Positions 30,766 through 38,164 of a stretch of 38,164 nt of DNA are shown one piece after another. Origin of the DNA: Ruminococcus turbiniformis (GTDB taxonomy: Bacteria; Bacillota; Clostridia; Lachnospirales; Lachnospiraceae); the NCBI RefSeq assembly GCF_020687545.1, contig NZ_JAJEQX010000032.1:1-38164 (forward strand), given 5' to 3'. Each line of letters begins with the position of its first letter. Position 1 is the first letter of the stretch. The notes beneath the pieces were generated by a model. It worked only from the letters and a program-made list of their open reading frames with translations, was not told the DNA's origin and made no database searches. A program made the translations under genes and the position numbers.

Positions 30766-32424
30766 GTGGCAAGAAAAAGCAGAAAAGAAACTGTGGTATT
30801 TCCTGCACCGGAGATAGATACCTCTTGCCGCGCCGGAGTTTATGTGCGGCTTTCCGTTGAGGATAAGCATACTCACACCGCCTCTATTGAAACCCAGCAG
30901 CTGATTATCGCCCGATATCTGGAGCAGAACCCGGAGATTATTGTGGTACAGACCTACATTGACAATGGCGCAACAGGTACGAACTTCCACCGTCCCGGCT
31001 TCCAGCAGATGCTATCCGATATTGAAGCGGGTCTTATCAACTGCGTCATTGTAAAAGACCTCTCCCGCCTGGGTCGAAATGTCATAGACACCGGCTACTA
31101 CATTGAGCGTTACTTTCCCATGCAGAAAGTCCGCTTTATTGCCGTGAATGACCGCTACGATTCTTCTTCCCCGGATAACGCCCACGATGGTATCATCATT
31201 CCGCTGCGGAACATGATTAACGAAGCCTATGCGATGGATATTGCCAGAAAAATCAAAGCCCAGCAGCGGCAGGCCATGAAAGACGGCAAGTATGTTGGTG
31301 CGCGTACACCCTATGGATATTTGAAAGCTCCTGATGACTGCCACCAGCTGATCGTTGACCCGGTAGCTGCCGAGGTAGTCAAGACCATGTTTCAATGGGC
31401 CGCCGAGGGCGCAGGATTAAATACTATCGCGGTACGCTTGAACGAGGCCGGGTATCTCTCTCCCAGCCACTACAAGAGAACCTTAGGAGAGATCACCCAT
31501 GAGAATCTGGTGGGAAACGGGCATTGGCAAACCCGCACCGTTTCCAAGATTCTCCGCGCAGAGGTTTATACCGGCGATTTGGTGCAAGGGGTTTCCAAAA
31601 TCATTGACCATAAGCAGGTCAGAGCCAGCGCAGATGAATGGACAACAGTGCGCGGCACCCATGAAGCCATCATCAGCCGGGAGCTGTTTGCCGCTGTTCA
31701 GAAAGCATTGGACCAGGCCGCACAGCAGGCCAAAGACAGGGAGATACATTCTTGGTCTCCCAATCTTTTGAGAGGCAAAATCTTCTGCGCCCACTGTGGT
31801 CATAGCCTTCATCGGCAAAAATGCGTCCGCAGAAAATCACAGGAGGTATATGTCTATCACTGTATCAGCAATAACCGTATCAAAAAGGGTGTTTGTCCTG
31901 GTGCGTTTATCTTTGAAAAAGAGCTGCTGGACGCCCTGGCCGATATGATACAGGAACAGCTTGATGCCACGCTGGGGCAATACTCTCTTGGTCTGGAAAA
32001 CCTCACCAAAGAAGCTGAGGAACAGAAAAACATACAGGCTAAAATCGCCAGCCGAAAGCAGGAAATCCAGCAGCTGCGAACCTATCAGCGCGGATTGTAT
32101 GAGGGCCTGATCCAGAACCATCTGTCAAAAGACGAGTATTTTACCTTCAAAGAAAAATACGAAGCCAAAATCGAGGCCATCAGCAAAGAAATCGAGCAGC
32201 TGAAAGCAGGGCTTGCAATCATCGCCAAGCAGCTGGAACAGTACAAAATGCTGTCCCAGGATGCACAGTATATCAAGGAAGATCGCCAGCTGACGGCAGC
32301 CCTGATTGACCGTCTGATTGACCGTGTAGAGGTCTCAAGAGAAAAGCGGATTACGGTTCGTTTCCGCTTCCAGAGCGAATTTGAGCATTGTGAGGAGGTG
32401 CTGAGCCAGTGCAGAAATATGTGA
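30766..32424 (+). CDS. Large serine recombinase 2
   Basis: A 552-residue serine recombinase starting GTG at 30766, four bases after the previous stop. The resolvase domain has catalytic S30 in VYVRLS, then KDLSRLGRNVIDTGYYIE. The recombinase domain covers ~180-320, the zinc ribbon ~340-380 (CAHCGHSL..YHC..C), and a coiled coil with the insertion tip ~395-510. All domains are present, so it is likely active, alone or with recombinase 3. These enzymes join attachment sites to insert and excise the element. Confidence 0.93.
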   Translation: MARKSRKETVVFPAPEIDTSCRAGVYVRLSVEDKHTHTASIETQQLIIARYLEQNPEIIVVQTYIDNGATGTNFHRPGFQQMLSDIEAGLINCVIVKDLSRLGRNVIDTGYYIERYFPMQKVRFIAVNDRYDSSSPDNAHDGIIIPLRNMINEAYAMDIARKIKAQQRQAMKDGKYVGARTPYGYLKAPDDCHQLIVDPVAAEVVKTMFQWAAEGAGLNTIAVRLNEAGYLSPSHYKRTLGEITHENLVGNGHWQTRTVSKILRAEVYTGDLVQGVSKIIDHKQVRASADEWTTVRGTHEAIISRELFAAVQKALDQAAQQAKDREIHSWSPNLLRGKIFCAHCGHSLHRQKCVRRKSQEVYVYHCISNNRIKKGVCPGAFIFEKELLDALADMIQEQLDATLGQYSLGLENLTKEAEEQKNIQAKIASRKQEIQQLRTYQRGLYEGLIQNHLSKDEYFTFKEKYEAKIEAISKEIEQLKAGLAIIAKQLEQYKMLSQDAQYIKEDRQLTAALIDRLIDRVEVSREKRITVRFRFQSEFEHCEEVLSQCRNM

Positions 32425-33935
32425 TTGCCCTTTATATCCGCCTTTCCCTGGAGGATTATAAATACGACAGTATGAGCATTGAAAACCAGCACCTTGCGCT
32501 GAACGAATTTATTTCTTCCATGCCGGAGTCCACCAATGCGGAAGTCCTTGAATTTATCGACAACGGGTATAGCGGGACAAACTTTGAGCGCCCCAAAGTC
32601 CAGGAGCTGATTGAGATGGTACGGGCCAATAAGATCGACTGTATCATCGTAAAAGACTTTTCCCGGTTTGGACGAAACAGCATTGAGACCGGCTATTTCA
32701 TTGAGCGTGTGTTCCCGCTGTTTCACACCCGGTTCATTTCCATCAACGATGATTTTGACAGCGATCAGCACAAGGGCGATACCGGCGGTATGGATGTGGC
32801 TTTCAAGTATCTGATCAGCGAGTATTACAGCCGCGATATGTCCATCAAGACCAAAAGCGCCAAGTACGCCAAAATGCAGCGCGGCGAATACCAGAGCAAA
32901 GTTTGCCCTTACGGGTATCGCAAAAGCGCCGATGGCAGAATGGAACCGAACCCGGAAACCGCTGCTGTGGTACAGCTCATTTTCCAACTTGCCGCAACCG
33001 GAATTGGAGCGGCAGCCGTTACCAGGGAACTCTTTAAGCGAGGCATACCGACCCCCGGAGAATACAAAGCAACTCATGGGCAGCAGTACCACGATGTCTC
33101 ACGCTCCCGTGGACGCTGGAGCAGTTCTACGGTTCTCCGTATCCTGGAGGATGAACGCTATATCGGCTCCTATGTCATCGGGCGTCGTGCAGTCATTGAA
33201 GTAGGCGGCACACGGAGTCGCAGGAAGGATCGGGACAAGTGGTTCATTATCCCAGACCATCATCCGGCAATCGTTGATAAAGAACTATTTGAAAAGGTGC
33301 AGGCTGTGCAGCGCCGATTCTCCTTGCCGACCAGGAAAACCAGAGAGTACCCACTGAAAGGCAAGGTCTATTGTGGCTGCTGCGATCATGCACTCTCCCG
33401 CATCGCCCAAAAGAGACCGTTTTATATGTGCCGCCATTCTACCGCTGATGTGAACAGTCGCTGCCGCGATGTCCGGGCAGATGTTGCTGGGCTGGAAGAA
33501 GCCGTCCTCCTCACTTTGAAAAAGCAGCTGGAAATCCTGCTGCCCGTACATGAGGACGGCACCATTCACCTGGAGGCCACCGCTGTCAAATGCTCTGAGT
33601 ATGAGAAGCAGCTGGAAGTTCTGAAGGACCAGAAGCAAGCTCTCTTTGAACGGTATCTCTTGGGGCAGATCGAGCTGGACACATATAAATCGGAGAAAGC
33701 AGTTTATGACGCAGAAATACTGAAAGTCAAAAATGCCTATGCTGCTGTCACCGCCCAGGCAAGGCTGAAGCGAGAAGAACAGGCCCGCCAAAGCAGCCGA
33801 CAAGAAATCGTTCACTCGATTGCAGAAGCGGATGTGCTGACCTTCGAACTGACCGATCTGCTGATTGAAAAGGTGTATGTATTCCCCGACAACCGCATTG
33901 AGATTGTTTACAAAGTCCATGACCTCTTTGAATAA
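32409..33935 (+). CDS. Large serine recombinase 3
   Basis: A 508-residue serine recombinase starting GTG at 32409, overlapping recombinase 2 by 16 bases with GAGGAGGTG upstream. S13 in LYIRLS is the nucleophile, followed by KDFSRFGRNSIETGYFIE. The recombinase domain covers ~160-290, a zinc ribbon ~316-365 (CGCCDHAL..MC..C), then a coiled coil. It is closely related in arrangement to recombinases 1 and 2 and looks complete. It is the last gene before a terminator, so the element's right end probably lies just beyond. Confidence 0.93.
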   Translation: MQKYVIALYIRLSLEDYKYDSMSIENQHLALNEFISSMPESTNAEVLEFIDNGYSGTNFERPKVQELIEMVRANKIDCIIVKDFSRFGRNSIETGYFIERVFPLFHTRFISINDDFDSDQHKGDTGGMDVAFKYLISEYYSRDMSIKTKSAKYAKMQRGEYQSKVCPYGYRKSADGRMEPNPETAAVVQLIFQLAATGIGAAAVTRELFKRGIPTPGEYKATHGQQYHDVSRSRGRWSSSTVLRILEDERYIGSYVIGRRAVIEVGGTRSRRKDRDKWFIIPDHHPAIVDKELFEKVQAVQRRFSLPTRKTREYPLKGKVYCGCCDHALSRIAQKRPFYMCRHSTADVNSRCRDVRADVAGLEEAVLLTLKKQLEILLPVHEDGTIHLEATAVKCSEYEKQLEVLKDQKQALFERYLLGQIELDTYKSEKAVYDAEILKVKNAYAAVTAQARLKREEQARQSSRQEIVHSIAEADVLTFELTDLLIEKVYVFPDNRIEIVYKVHDLFE

Positions 33936-33953
33936 TTGAAGGTATAAAAACGG

Positions 33954-33999
33954 AAAACCCAGGCTATCAAATCCATCTTGGTAGCTTGGGTTTTCTGCT
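33954..33999 (+). terminator. Terminator after the recombinase operon
   Basis: AAAACCCA (33954-33961) pairs with TGGGTTTT (33987-33994), with further inner pairing of GCTA/TAGC and TCAA/TTGG. T-rich CTGCTTTT follows. It is nearly symmetric and could serve both strands. Confidence 0.8.
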
Positions 34000-34165
34000 T
34001 TTCAGAATTATATTTTTTTGTCGTGTGCTTGACATACGGGTGGCTAATATGCGGAAAACTCCTGATTCGTTGGGAATGGCTCCCGGGAATTGTGGTCCCG
34101 TATAATACCGATGGACAGATCCGATGCAGCAAGGCACAGATCCTGGAAACGATCAATTAATTTAG
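34000..34165 (+). other. Gene-poor stretch, possible 3' gene remnant and element right boundary
   Basis: Between recombinase 3 and the gene at 34270 there is no gene with a ribosome binding site. One frame ending at 34160 reads ...WLPGIVVPYNTDGQIRCSKAQILETIN; the last ~25 residues look protein-like and could be the 3' end of a gene cut by element insertion. If so, the element's right end lies around 34,000-34,060. I cannot identify core attachment-site repeats because the left end is not in the window. Confidence 0.3.
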
Positions 34166-34169
34166 AAAC

Positions 34170-34192
34170 AGGTCCCTTCCGGGGCCTTTTCT
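34170..34192 (+). terminator. Short intrinsic terminator
   Basis: AGGTCCC (34170-34176) pairs with GGGGCCT (34181-34187) over a TTCC loop, followed by TTTTCT. It has the same form as the terminator at 36403-36427. Confidence 0.8.
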
Positions 34193-34269
34193 ATTGCGAA
34201 AAATGAAGTTTTTCTTCTTATGAAATCTTTCATATTCTCTTTCGAAAAGAGAAAAGGAGGATAAAACAT

Positions 34270-35184
34270 ATGAATCAGAAAGAGCTGAAAAAGCAGATTG
34301 AATGGCTGGAAAGTAAGGTGGAGACATTACGTCCGTGCGGGAAGATATATTATGAAGTCCCGGAAAGTATCCTGACTCTATTAAAAAGCTTCCAGGTTAA
34401 GACAGAAGACAGCCAGAAGGATTTGATCAGCCGGAGTGCATTAATGCGGGCCATGCAGGAGATCAGACTGGACAGTATAGATAGTGTCAATACATGGATC
34501 GAAGCTGAAAAGCTAATTGAAGACGCGCCTACAGCTTATAATCCGCAGGAGGTGGCGGACGAAATAGCGGCAGACATAACTGAAAATGTAGATACACAGA
34601 CGGGTGAGCCATGCAACAATCCCTGTATTGATTGCCAGAATGAACTGACCAGAAAGCATGTGAACATGGTGCTGATGCATCGTAAGACAGCGATGGAAGA
34701 AGAGAAAAATTTACATGAAAAACTGGCCATGCTGAAAATAAATGGGAACTATCATATGGTTTCCTTATCATTTTACTGGGCTAGTATGACAGAAACGGAT
34801 TACACAGATTACGAAGCAAAAATGGAAAATGGAATAGTGTATTCTGGAGATTATGTCGGCAGTGTGCGGATTGGAAACCTTGCCATTGACCTGCATGTGT
34901 ATTCCCCACAACAGGATGGCCCGATTACGGAAGACGACGAAGCGTATCTGACAATGGAGATATATGTAGGCGGTGTAGATACTGGGTATGCCTATAGCAA
35001 GAGTGGTTATCCCTATGATTGTGTAGATGACGCTTCCTATCGGTTCGAAAGCGCACTGATTGGCCTCACCTATCAGGAATTTCAGACAATTATTGAGTCT
35101 GTAATAATTAAGCGTATCCAGAATATCCCTTACGGGAAAGCTGACCTGGTGAAAAAGGCGACTGAAAAACTGCATATATTTTAA
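34270..35184 (+). CDS. Hypothetical protein, phage/element type
   Basis: A 304-residue protein I do not recognise. The N-terminal ~30 residues are a charged helix. Residues ~55-90 (LISRSALMRAMQEI..IEAEKLIEDAPTAYN) match a short motif common in phage and mobile-element proteins of Firmicutes (ISR-AL...I..APTAY). A CNNPCIDC stretch at ~115-122 has clustered cysteines. The C-terminal ~150 residues look like a beta-rich globular domain with many aromatic and acidic residues. AAAGGAGG at 34254-34261 precedes the ATG. It is first in a three-gene cluster. Confidence 0.65.
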   Translation: MNQKELKKQIEWLESKVETLRPCGKIYYEVPESILTLLKSFQVKTEDSQKDLISRSALMRAMQEIRLDSIDSVNTWIEAEKLIEDAPTAYNPQEVADEIAADITENVDTQTGEPCNNPCIDCQNELTRKHVNMVLMHRKTAMEEEKNLHEKLAMLKINGNYHMVSLSFYWASMTETDYTDYEAKMENGIVYSGDYVGSVRIGNLAIDLHVYSPQQDGPITEDDEAYLTMEIYVGGVDTGYAYSKSGYPYDCVDDASYRFESALIGLTYQEFQTIIESVIIKRIQNIPYGKADLVKKATEKLHIF

Positions 35185-35202
35185 AAGGAGGGGAAAGAAG
35201 AT

Positions 35203-35586
35203 ATGTGGTACGCGGTAGAAACAGCTTTTGTCGATGGAAAACTTCTGGGATCGCACTGCTGCTTTAAGGATGATGATACAACCCCAGTAGGGCACTGTAA
35301 CGCCAGTTGGAACGAAGAGCCATATAATTCATGCGAGAAAAAATTCGGAGACCGGATTGAAATCCATGTGGATTGGTTTGAGACAGCAGAACTTGCACAT
35401 GCTTTCTGCGATGGGAAAGTGACATATATTACACATTGTAATGCGTATTATGATAAGTCTATCAAAACTACCCTGACAAAGTATCATCACAGGGAGATTG
35501 TTGATGTAGACCATACTAAGCACTATCCACATCGTGGGGAAGTTAAACTGCACATGCTGAAGGAGAAACCCGATTGGGTGAGATGA
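35203..35586 (+). CDS. Hypothetical protein
   Basis: A 127-residue soluble protein rich in His, Cys and aromatic residues (GSHCCF, VGHCNAS, THCNAYY, KYHHREIVDVDHTKHYPHRG). The regular H-C-N recurrence could bind metal, but no known motif fits. AAAGGAGGGG lies just ahead of the ATG and 18 bases separate it from the previous gene, so the two are probably co-transcribed. Confidence 0.6.
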   Translation: MWYAVETAFVDGKLLGSHCCFKDDDTTPVGHCNASWNEEPYNSCEKKFGDRIEIHVDWFETAELAHAFCDGKVTYITHCNAYYDKSIKTTLTKYHHREIVDVDHTKHYPHRGEVKLHMLKEKPDWVR

Positions 35587-35602
35587 TCTCAGGAGAAACC
35601 AT

Positions 35603-35899
35603 ATGAAAAGACAAATAGAAGGACAGCTCTCATTGCAAATGGATGCTTTGGAACCGGCAAAAAAGGAACTTACTTTTTCGGATGAACTGAATTCCTTGTA
35701 TAACTCAGCTGCTGAGTATGCTGTTAAAAATGGCTCCATGCGAGTCGGAACAGCAATGCGTGTTTTCAAAATTTCTTCAGCCAAAGCACAAAAACTGGTT
35801 GCAAGATTAAAAGAAAATGGCATTGTGGTCGGAATTGATTGCCGGACAGTCAAGCGGAGTGAACTACCACAGACCGTAAAGGTCAGTGGCTTCTGTTAA
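35603..35899 (+). CDS. FtsK-gamma-like winged-helix protein
   Basis: A 98-residue protein. Residues ~30-75 (LYNSAAEYAVKNGSMRVGTAMRVFKISSAKAQKLVARLKENGIV) follow the pattern of the FtsK/SpoIIIE gamma domain, a winged helix that reads octameric polar sequences. There is no motor domain, so it is a free-standing DNA-binding version, as found on some phages and mobile elements. AGGAGA precedes the ATG. The stop is directly followed by the HEARO/IscB mini-element, so the native C-terminus may have been altered by that insertion. Confidence 0.7.
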   Translation: MKRQIEGQLSLQMDALEPAKKELTFSDELNSLYNSAAEYAVKNGSMRVGTAMRVFKISSAKAQKLVARLKENGIVVGIDCRTVKRSELPQTVKVSGFC

Positions 35900-36150
35900 A
35901 TGGTTCACCAGACTAAGAACTCAGAAATGAGGACTACGATAGACGGGTCATGACACCTTCGGTTGACGCAACAGACCGCTGCCCTGTCGGATATGTTTAA
36001 GTTGGGTCAGAGTAACCAAAGCCCTGTGACATATCCATGACAAGCCCGTTTATCATTGTCGAGTTGAAGACGGAACATCTGTATGGTAACAGTACAGCAA
36101 AGTACGCACAACCTGCCATCCGGCAGAGTATTTATAAGGGGAAACTTATT
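35900..36150 (+). ncRNA. HEARO (omega RNA) guide RNA of an IscB system
   Basis: The 250 bases upstream of the iscB remnant match the HEARO/IscB omega RNA in position and in recognisable sequence. A CACCAGAC start is followed by ATGAGGAC, then AGACGGGT (~35941-35949), which can pair with GCCCGTTT (~36045-36052) to close the long-range stem; ACCTTCGGTT forms a tetraloop hairpin. Near the 3' end are GACGGAACATCTG and AACAGTACAGCAAAGTAC, and a CTGCCATCCGGCAG hairpin (36112-36125) lies before the ORF. In IscB systems the guide is the flanking sequence at the 5' end, here the end of the FtsK-gamma-like gene. Confidence 0.78.
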
Positions 36151-36151
36151 G

Positions 36152-36343
36152 ATGGTATATGTACTCTCACATAACAGAAAACCTCTGATGCCCTGTACAA
36201 ATGTAATTGCAAGATTACTGCTGAAGCAGGGCAAAGCAAAAGTCAGGAAGCGTGAACCTTTCACTATTCAGTTGGCTTATGAAACAACGGACTATCCAAA
36301 GCCAAGGCTAATACCATTGGACGCCGCGTATCCACACGCCTAA
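36152..36343 (+). pseudogene. iscB: Truncated iscB, PLMP domain only
   Basis: A 63-codon frame starting MVYVLSHNRKPLMPC. It contains the PLMP motif, the NVIARLLLKQGKAKV segment and KREPFTIQLAYET, which together form the N-terminal PLMP domain of IscB. In full-length IscB the next segment is a LGVDxGSK-type RuvC-I motif; here it is replaced after ~52 codons by unrelated residues (IPLDAAYPHA) and a stop. No bridge helix, RuvC or HNH sequence is in the window, so there is no nuclease activity. The GGGG before GAAACTTATTG gives a weak ribosome binding site. Confidence 0.85.
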
Positions 36344-36361
36344 AGGCATGTGGTTTTACGG
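36324..36361 (+). repeat. Right-end hairpin of the mini-element
   Basis: CCACA-C-GCC (36332-36340) pairs with GGC-A-TGTGG (36345-36353) over a TAAA loop with one C-A mismatch. Outer GCCG/CGGC and GTA/TAC pairs extend the stem. Imperfect subterminal palindromes of this kind are the DNA hairpins recognised by IS200/IS605 TnpA transposases. Confidence 0.65.
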
Positions 36362-36402
36362 CTGGTAGTTTTATAAAACTGGTTCAAAATAATTTTTATG
36401 AG

Positions 36403-36427
36403 AAGGTCCCCTATGGGGCCTTTTTTC
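36403..36427 (+). terminator. Intrinsic terminator after the mini-element
   Basis: AAGG-T-CCCC (36403-36411) pairs with GGGGCCTT (36415-36422), one bulged T, three-base loop, and a T-run to 36427. Confidence 0.85.
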
Positions 36428-36523
36428 TTTGCCTACAAACACAGGCCTTGTATGATATTCTGTGATTTTTTTCTTCAGTTTTTGTCATATTTCACTCGAA
36501 TACAAAAAAGGAGGAGCAACAAG

Positions 36524-36913
36524 ATGAGTGAATATTATAAAAGAGGAAAAGATTTTCTGAAAAAAGAGTTGGAGAGGCTGAAAGAGCAGGGACTTCGGGT
36601 TTTTATAAACAAATCAGAAGATTCTTGTTATGGCTTGGTCACAGATGGCGACAGTATAGTCAGTATAAACCACGAACTGATGCACACATTCACGTTGACC
36701 TATGATTATCCGCCTCAGAAAGGTCATGGAACAGGGGTTTCTGAATTTGCCGGTAATTCCGGAACGGTAAATTTATCGAAGAATGACTTCTATCGCTGTG
36801 TTTCCTATGGGGAAAACTATGCTTTCAATCATGACTTAAAAACGTACAAGTCGTTTGACGACTATGTACAACGAAACGGAACCGACTTTGAAACTTTTTA
36901 TGAAAAATTTTAA
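36524..36913 (+). CDS. Hypothetical protein
   Basis: A 129-residue protein with no motif I recognise. It begins with a charged helix (KRGKDFLKKELERLKEQG), followed by short beta-like stretches, a glycine/serine-rich middle (GHGTGVSEFAGNSGT) and an aromatic tail. AAAAAAGGAGGAG lies ahead of the ATG at 36524; the frame is open upstream to 36398, but that part overlaps a terminator. It forms a single-gene unit between two terminators. Confidence 0.65.
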   Translation: MSEYYKRGKDFLKKELERLKEQGLRVFINKSEDSCYGLVTDGDSIVSINHELMHTFTLTYDYPPQKGHGTGVSEFAGNSGTVNLSKNDFYRCVSYGENYAFNHDLKTYKSFDDYVQRNGTDFETFYEKF

Positions 36914-36939
36914 CTTGGATATTCTCATCTAAGAAATTT

Positions 36940-36966
36940 TGGACTGTCACAGGCAGTCCATTTCTT
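36940..36966 (+). terminator. Intrinsic terminator
   Basis: TGGACTG (36940-36946) pairs with CAGTCCA (36954-36960) over a seven-base loop, followed by TTTCTTTTT. Confidence 0.85.
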
Positions 36967-37033
36967 TTTGGAATTTTATGCTTCCGATATTCCCATATTA
37001 AGTTCGAATTCAAAAAAAGGAGGAAACAATAAA

Positions 37034-37612
37034 ATGAGTGATCACAAGGAAAGCAAAAAAGAAAGGACTACATTAAACAAGTACGAGAGAATCTATCAGA
37101 TGGCATGCGAAAGGAATACAACTGTTTCCTGGGTGGATACGGCGATCATGTCCCTGGCCGCCGACTTGGCAGAGTATACCGGGGAAGAAGTAAGGGTGAG
37201 TGGACCATATGGGATGCGTTCTGAAGTCATTATCAGTTGTGGCACACATCGCAGCGTGGTGACTCCAGAAATTTCAGAAGGTAAGAAATTCCTGCGTTAT
37301 GATACAGGAGAGAAGGAACAACGCTATGCGCCTGGGACTTACGGGGAAATAAACGGCTTTAACAACCTGACGGAACGCCTCCCGGAAACTTTGGATGAAA
37401 TTGCAGCAATTTTTGCTCCTGGGAACTCCGCTACGGGCAAATATCCCTATTCACGAGCGGATTTGGAGGCTCTGATTTCTGGAGTTGTGGATTATGAGGC
37501 AGAAGAACCGGACGGTCTGGGATGGCAGAATCTTCAGGCTATGGGCTTTAACGATGAGGATATGCTCTTTTTTGGAATGCCTCCTTACCTGGAAGAAGAG
37601 GAGGAAGACTGA
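37034..37612 (+). CDS. Hypothetical protein, acidic C-terminus
   Basis: A 192-residue soluble protein of unknown function, basic at the N-terminus (SKKERTTLNKYERIYQMACERN) and very acidic at the end (PPYLEEEEED). No known domain is evident. The ATG at 37034 has AAAAAAAGGAGGAAA upstream. The stop overlaps the start of the next gene (TGATG), so both are in one operon. Its ribosome binding site style and composition match the other small genes of this flank. Confidence 0.65.
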   Translation: MSDHKESKKERTTLNKYERIYQMACERNTTVSWVDTAIMSLAADLAEYTGEEVRVSGPYGMRSEVIISCGTHRSVVTPEISEGKKFLRYDTGEKEQRYAPGTYGEINGFNNLTERLPETLDEIAAIFAPGNSATGKYPYSRADLEALISGVVDYEAEEPDGLGWQNLQAMGFNDEDMLFFGMPPYLEEEEED

Positions 37613-38037
37613 TGATATTCGAAAGAAGAATAATTCCAGATCTTATGAAGCTTGACACCCAAAAAGAGTACATCAATATCCAGGAGATTGAGAACCGGCG
37701 GTTTATGTACAGTCCGAAGGAAAAAGCCCTTATACTTGGGGTGCAATATCCGAATGATGCTCCGCTTATATCCAGCCATGCTGAAGAACTGGCAGATGCC
37801 GGCATCACTAATAATTACGACTCTTATGTCCGAGGCTGGGTTGGCACAGGAAAAGAATATCCTGCAGGAGTCATCCATTTCGCACCAAATGTAGTCCCCC
37901 AAAACGCATCTCTTATGGAGAGAGCCTTCGATACGATCGAAATGTTCAAGGACAATGGGGCACTTCCGGATACAGTAATACGTGGCTTTGGTCGAACATG
38001 GGAACGAAAATTCTCTGATATCTTTACCTATAATTAG
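37612..38037 (+). CDS. Hypothetical protein
   Basis: A 141-residue soluble protein of unknown function, co-translated with the preceding gene by the TGATG overlap and with GAGGAGGAAGAC just upstream. No motif is recognised. The sequence is a mixed alpha/beta type and lacks membrane segments. The remaining bases to 38164 show no gene or obvious terminator. Confidence 0.6.
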   Translation: MIFERRIIPDLMKLDTQKEYINIQEIENRRFMYSPKEKALILGVQYPNDAPLISSHAEELADAGITNNYDSYVRGWVGTGKEYPAGVIHFAPNVVPQNASLMERAFDTIEMFKDNGALPDTVIRGFGRTWERKFSDIFTYN

Positions 38038-38164
38038 CCTGAATTATTCATGATAATTCACTTCACTGCGGTCAATGCTGCATAGTTGCTGATATTTTTG
38101 ATATTTCCTACTTTCACTTAACAGATGAAGAAATTTTTATAGAAAAAGAACTTCAGCTTTGTTA

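Larger units (their letters stand above)
35895..36385 (+). mobile_element. IscB/HEARO mini-element (deleted IS200/IS605-superfamily derivative)
   Basis: The segment contains, in order, a HEARO/omega RNA-like region, the first ~52 codons of an iscB gene, and a right-end hairpin, with no transposase and no RuvC or HNH domains. The heptamer TGGTTCA occurs at both edges (about 35,901 and 36,380). The boundaries are estimates. It would need a transposase in trans to move. Confidence 0.7.

Noticed and set aside
35900..36400. CRISPR-Cas locus
   Set aside because: There is no repeat-spacer array; the RNA and PLMP fragment are explained by an IscB/HEARO element.
38038..38164. Possible gene or terminator at the window end
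   Set aside because: Only short AT-rich sequence without ribosome binding site or stable hairpin is visible.

Overview
The window looks like part of a mosaic integrative/mobilizable element from a gut-type Clostridia genome (Bacillota; Oscillospiraceae or Lachnospiraceae are plausible). The grounds are the strong AAGGAGG-type ribosome binding sites, many intrinsic terminators, and conjugation genes of the families named after Clostridioides difficile CTn loci (CD1112, CD1110, CD1845). Base composition changes between blocks: positions 1-15,900 are visibly GC-rich, the cargo (16,000-27,360) is AT-richer, the recombination module is intermediate, and 34,000-38,164 is AT-rich again.

Left block (1-15,950), a damaged conjugation and mobilization module. 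The window opens in the 3' end of a group II intron inserted in a TrbL/VirB6-like gene. PrgI follows, then one 3171-codon frame in which the first ~600 residues of a VirB4 ATPase are joined in frame to most of a giant methyltransferase/SNF2-helicase protein. The junction removes the VirB4 Walker B half, the N-terminus of the helicase protein, and the genes that normally lie between them. A DUF3848/3849-type protein, MobC, two small proteins, an AbiE type IV toxin-antitoxin locus (toxin frameshifted), a CxxC protein and an intact MobP-type relaxase come next, followed by five consecutive hairpins that may be oriT or a structured RNA. The block looks mobilizable rather than self-transmissible.

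Cargo block (16,000-27,360). Two divergent operons carry near-identical copies of one operator/promoter. The leftward operon encodes an alpha/beta hydrolase, a cardiolipin synthase and an AI-2E-family membrane protein. The rightward operon encodes a TetR regulator, an ABC ATPase, two permeases, a radical SAM enzyme and a DegV fatty-acid-binding-type protein. The operator/promoter and the first 33 tetR codons form a 172-bp inverted duplication (20,393-20,564 and 21,004-21,175), so one TetR repressor probably controls both operons. The gene content suggests an inducible membrane or lipid response module; this is inference.

Recombination block (26,600-33,940). A winged-helix regulator with a degenerate receiver is followed by a run of terminators, a sigma-like protein whose Shine-Dalgarno is buried in a 16-bp hairpin, a ~400-nt structured non-coding region with its own terminator, a small DUF6870-like protein, and three tandem large serine recombinases. 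The first recombinase carries an in-frame stop.

Right flank (33,940-38,164). This is a series of small genes, mostly of unknown function, with good ribosome binding sites and short terminators. One has an FtsK-gamma-like winged helix. Next to it lies a mini-element with a HEARO/omega RNA, a truncated iscB (PLMP domain only) and a right-end hairpin. The last ~127 bases hold nothing I can identify. I see no rRNA, tRNA or CRISPR array.
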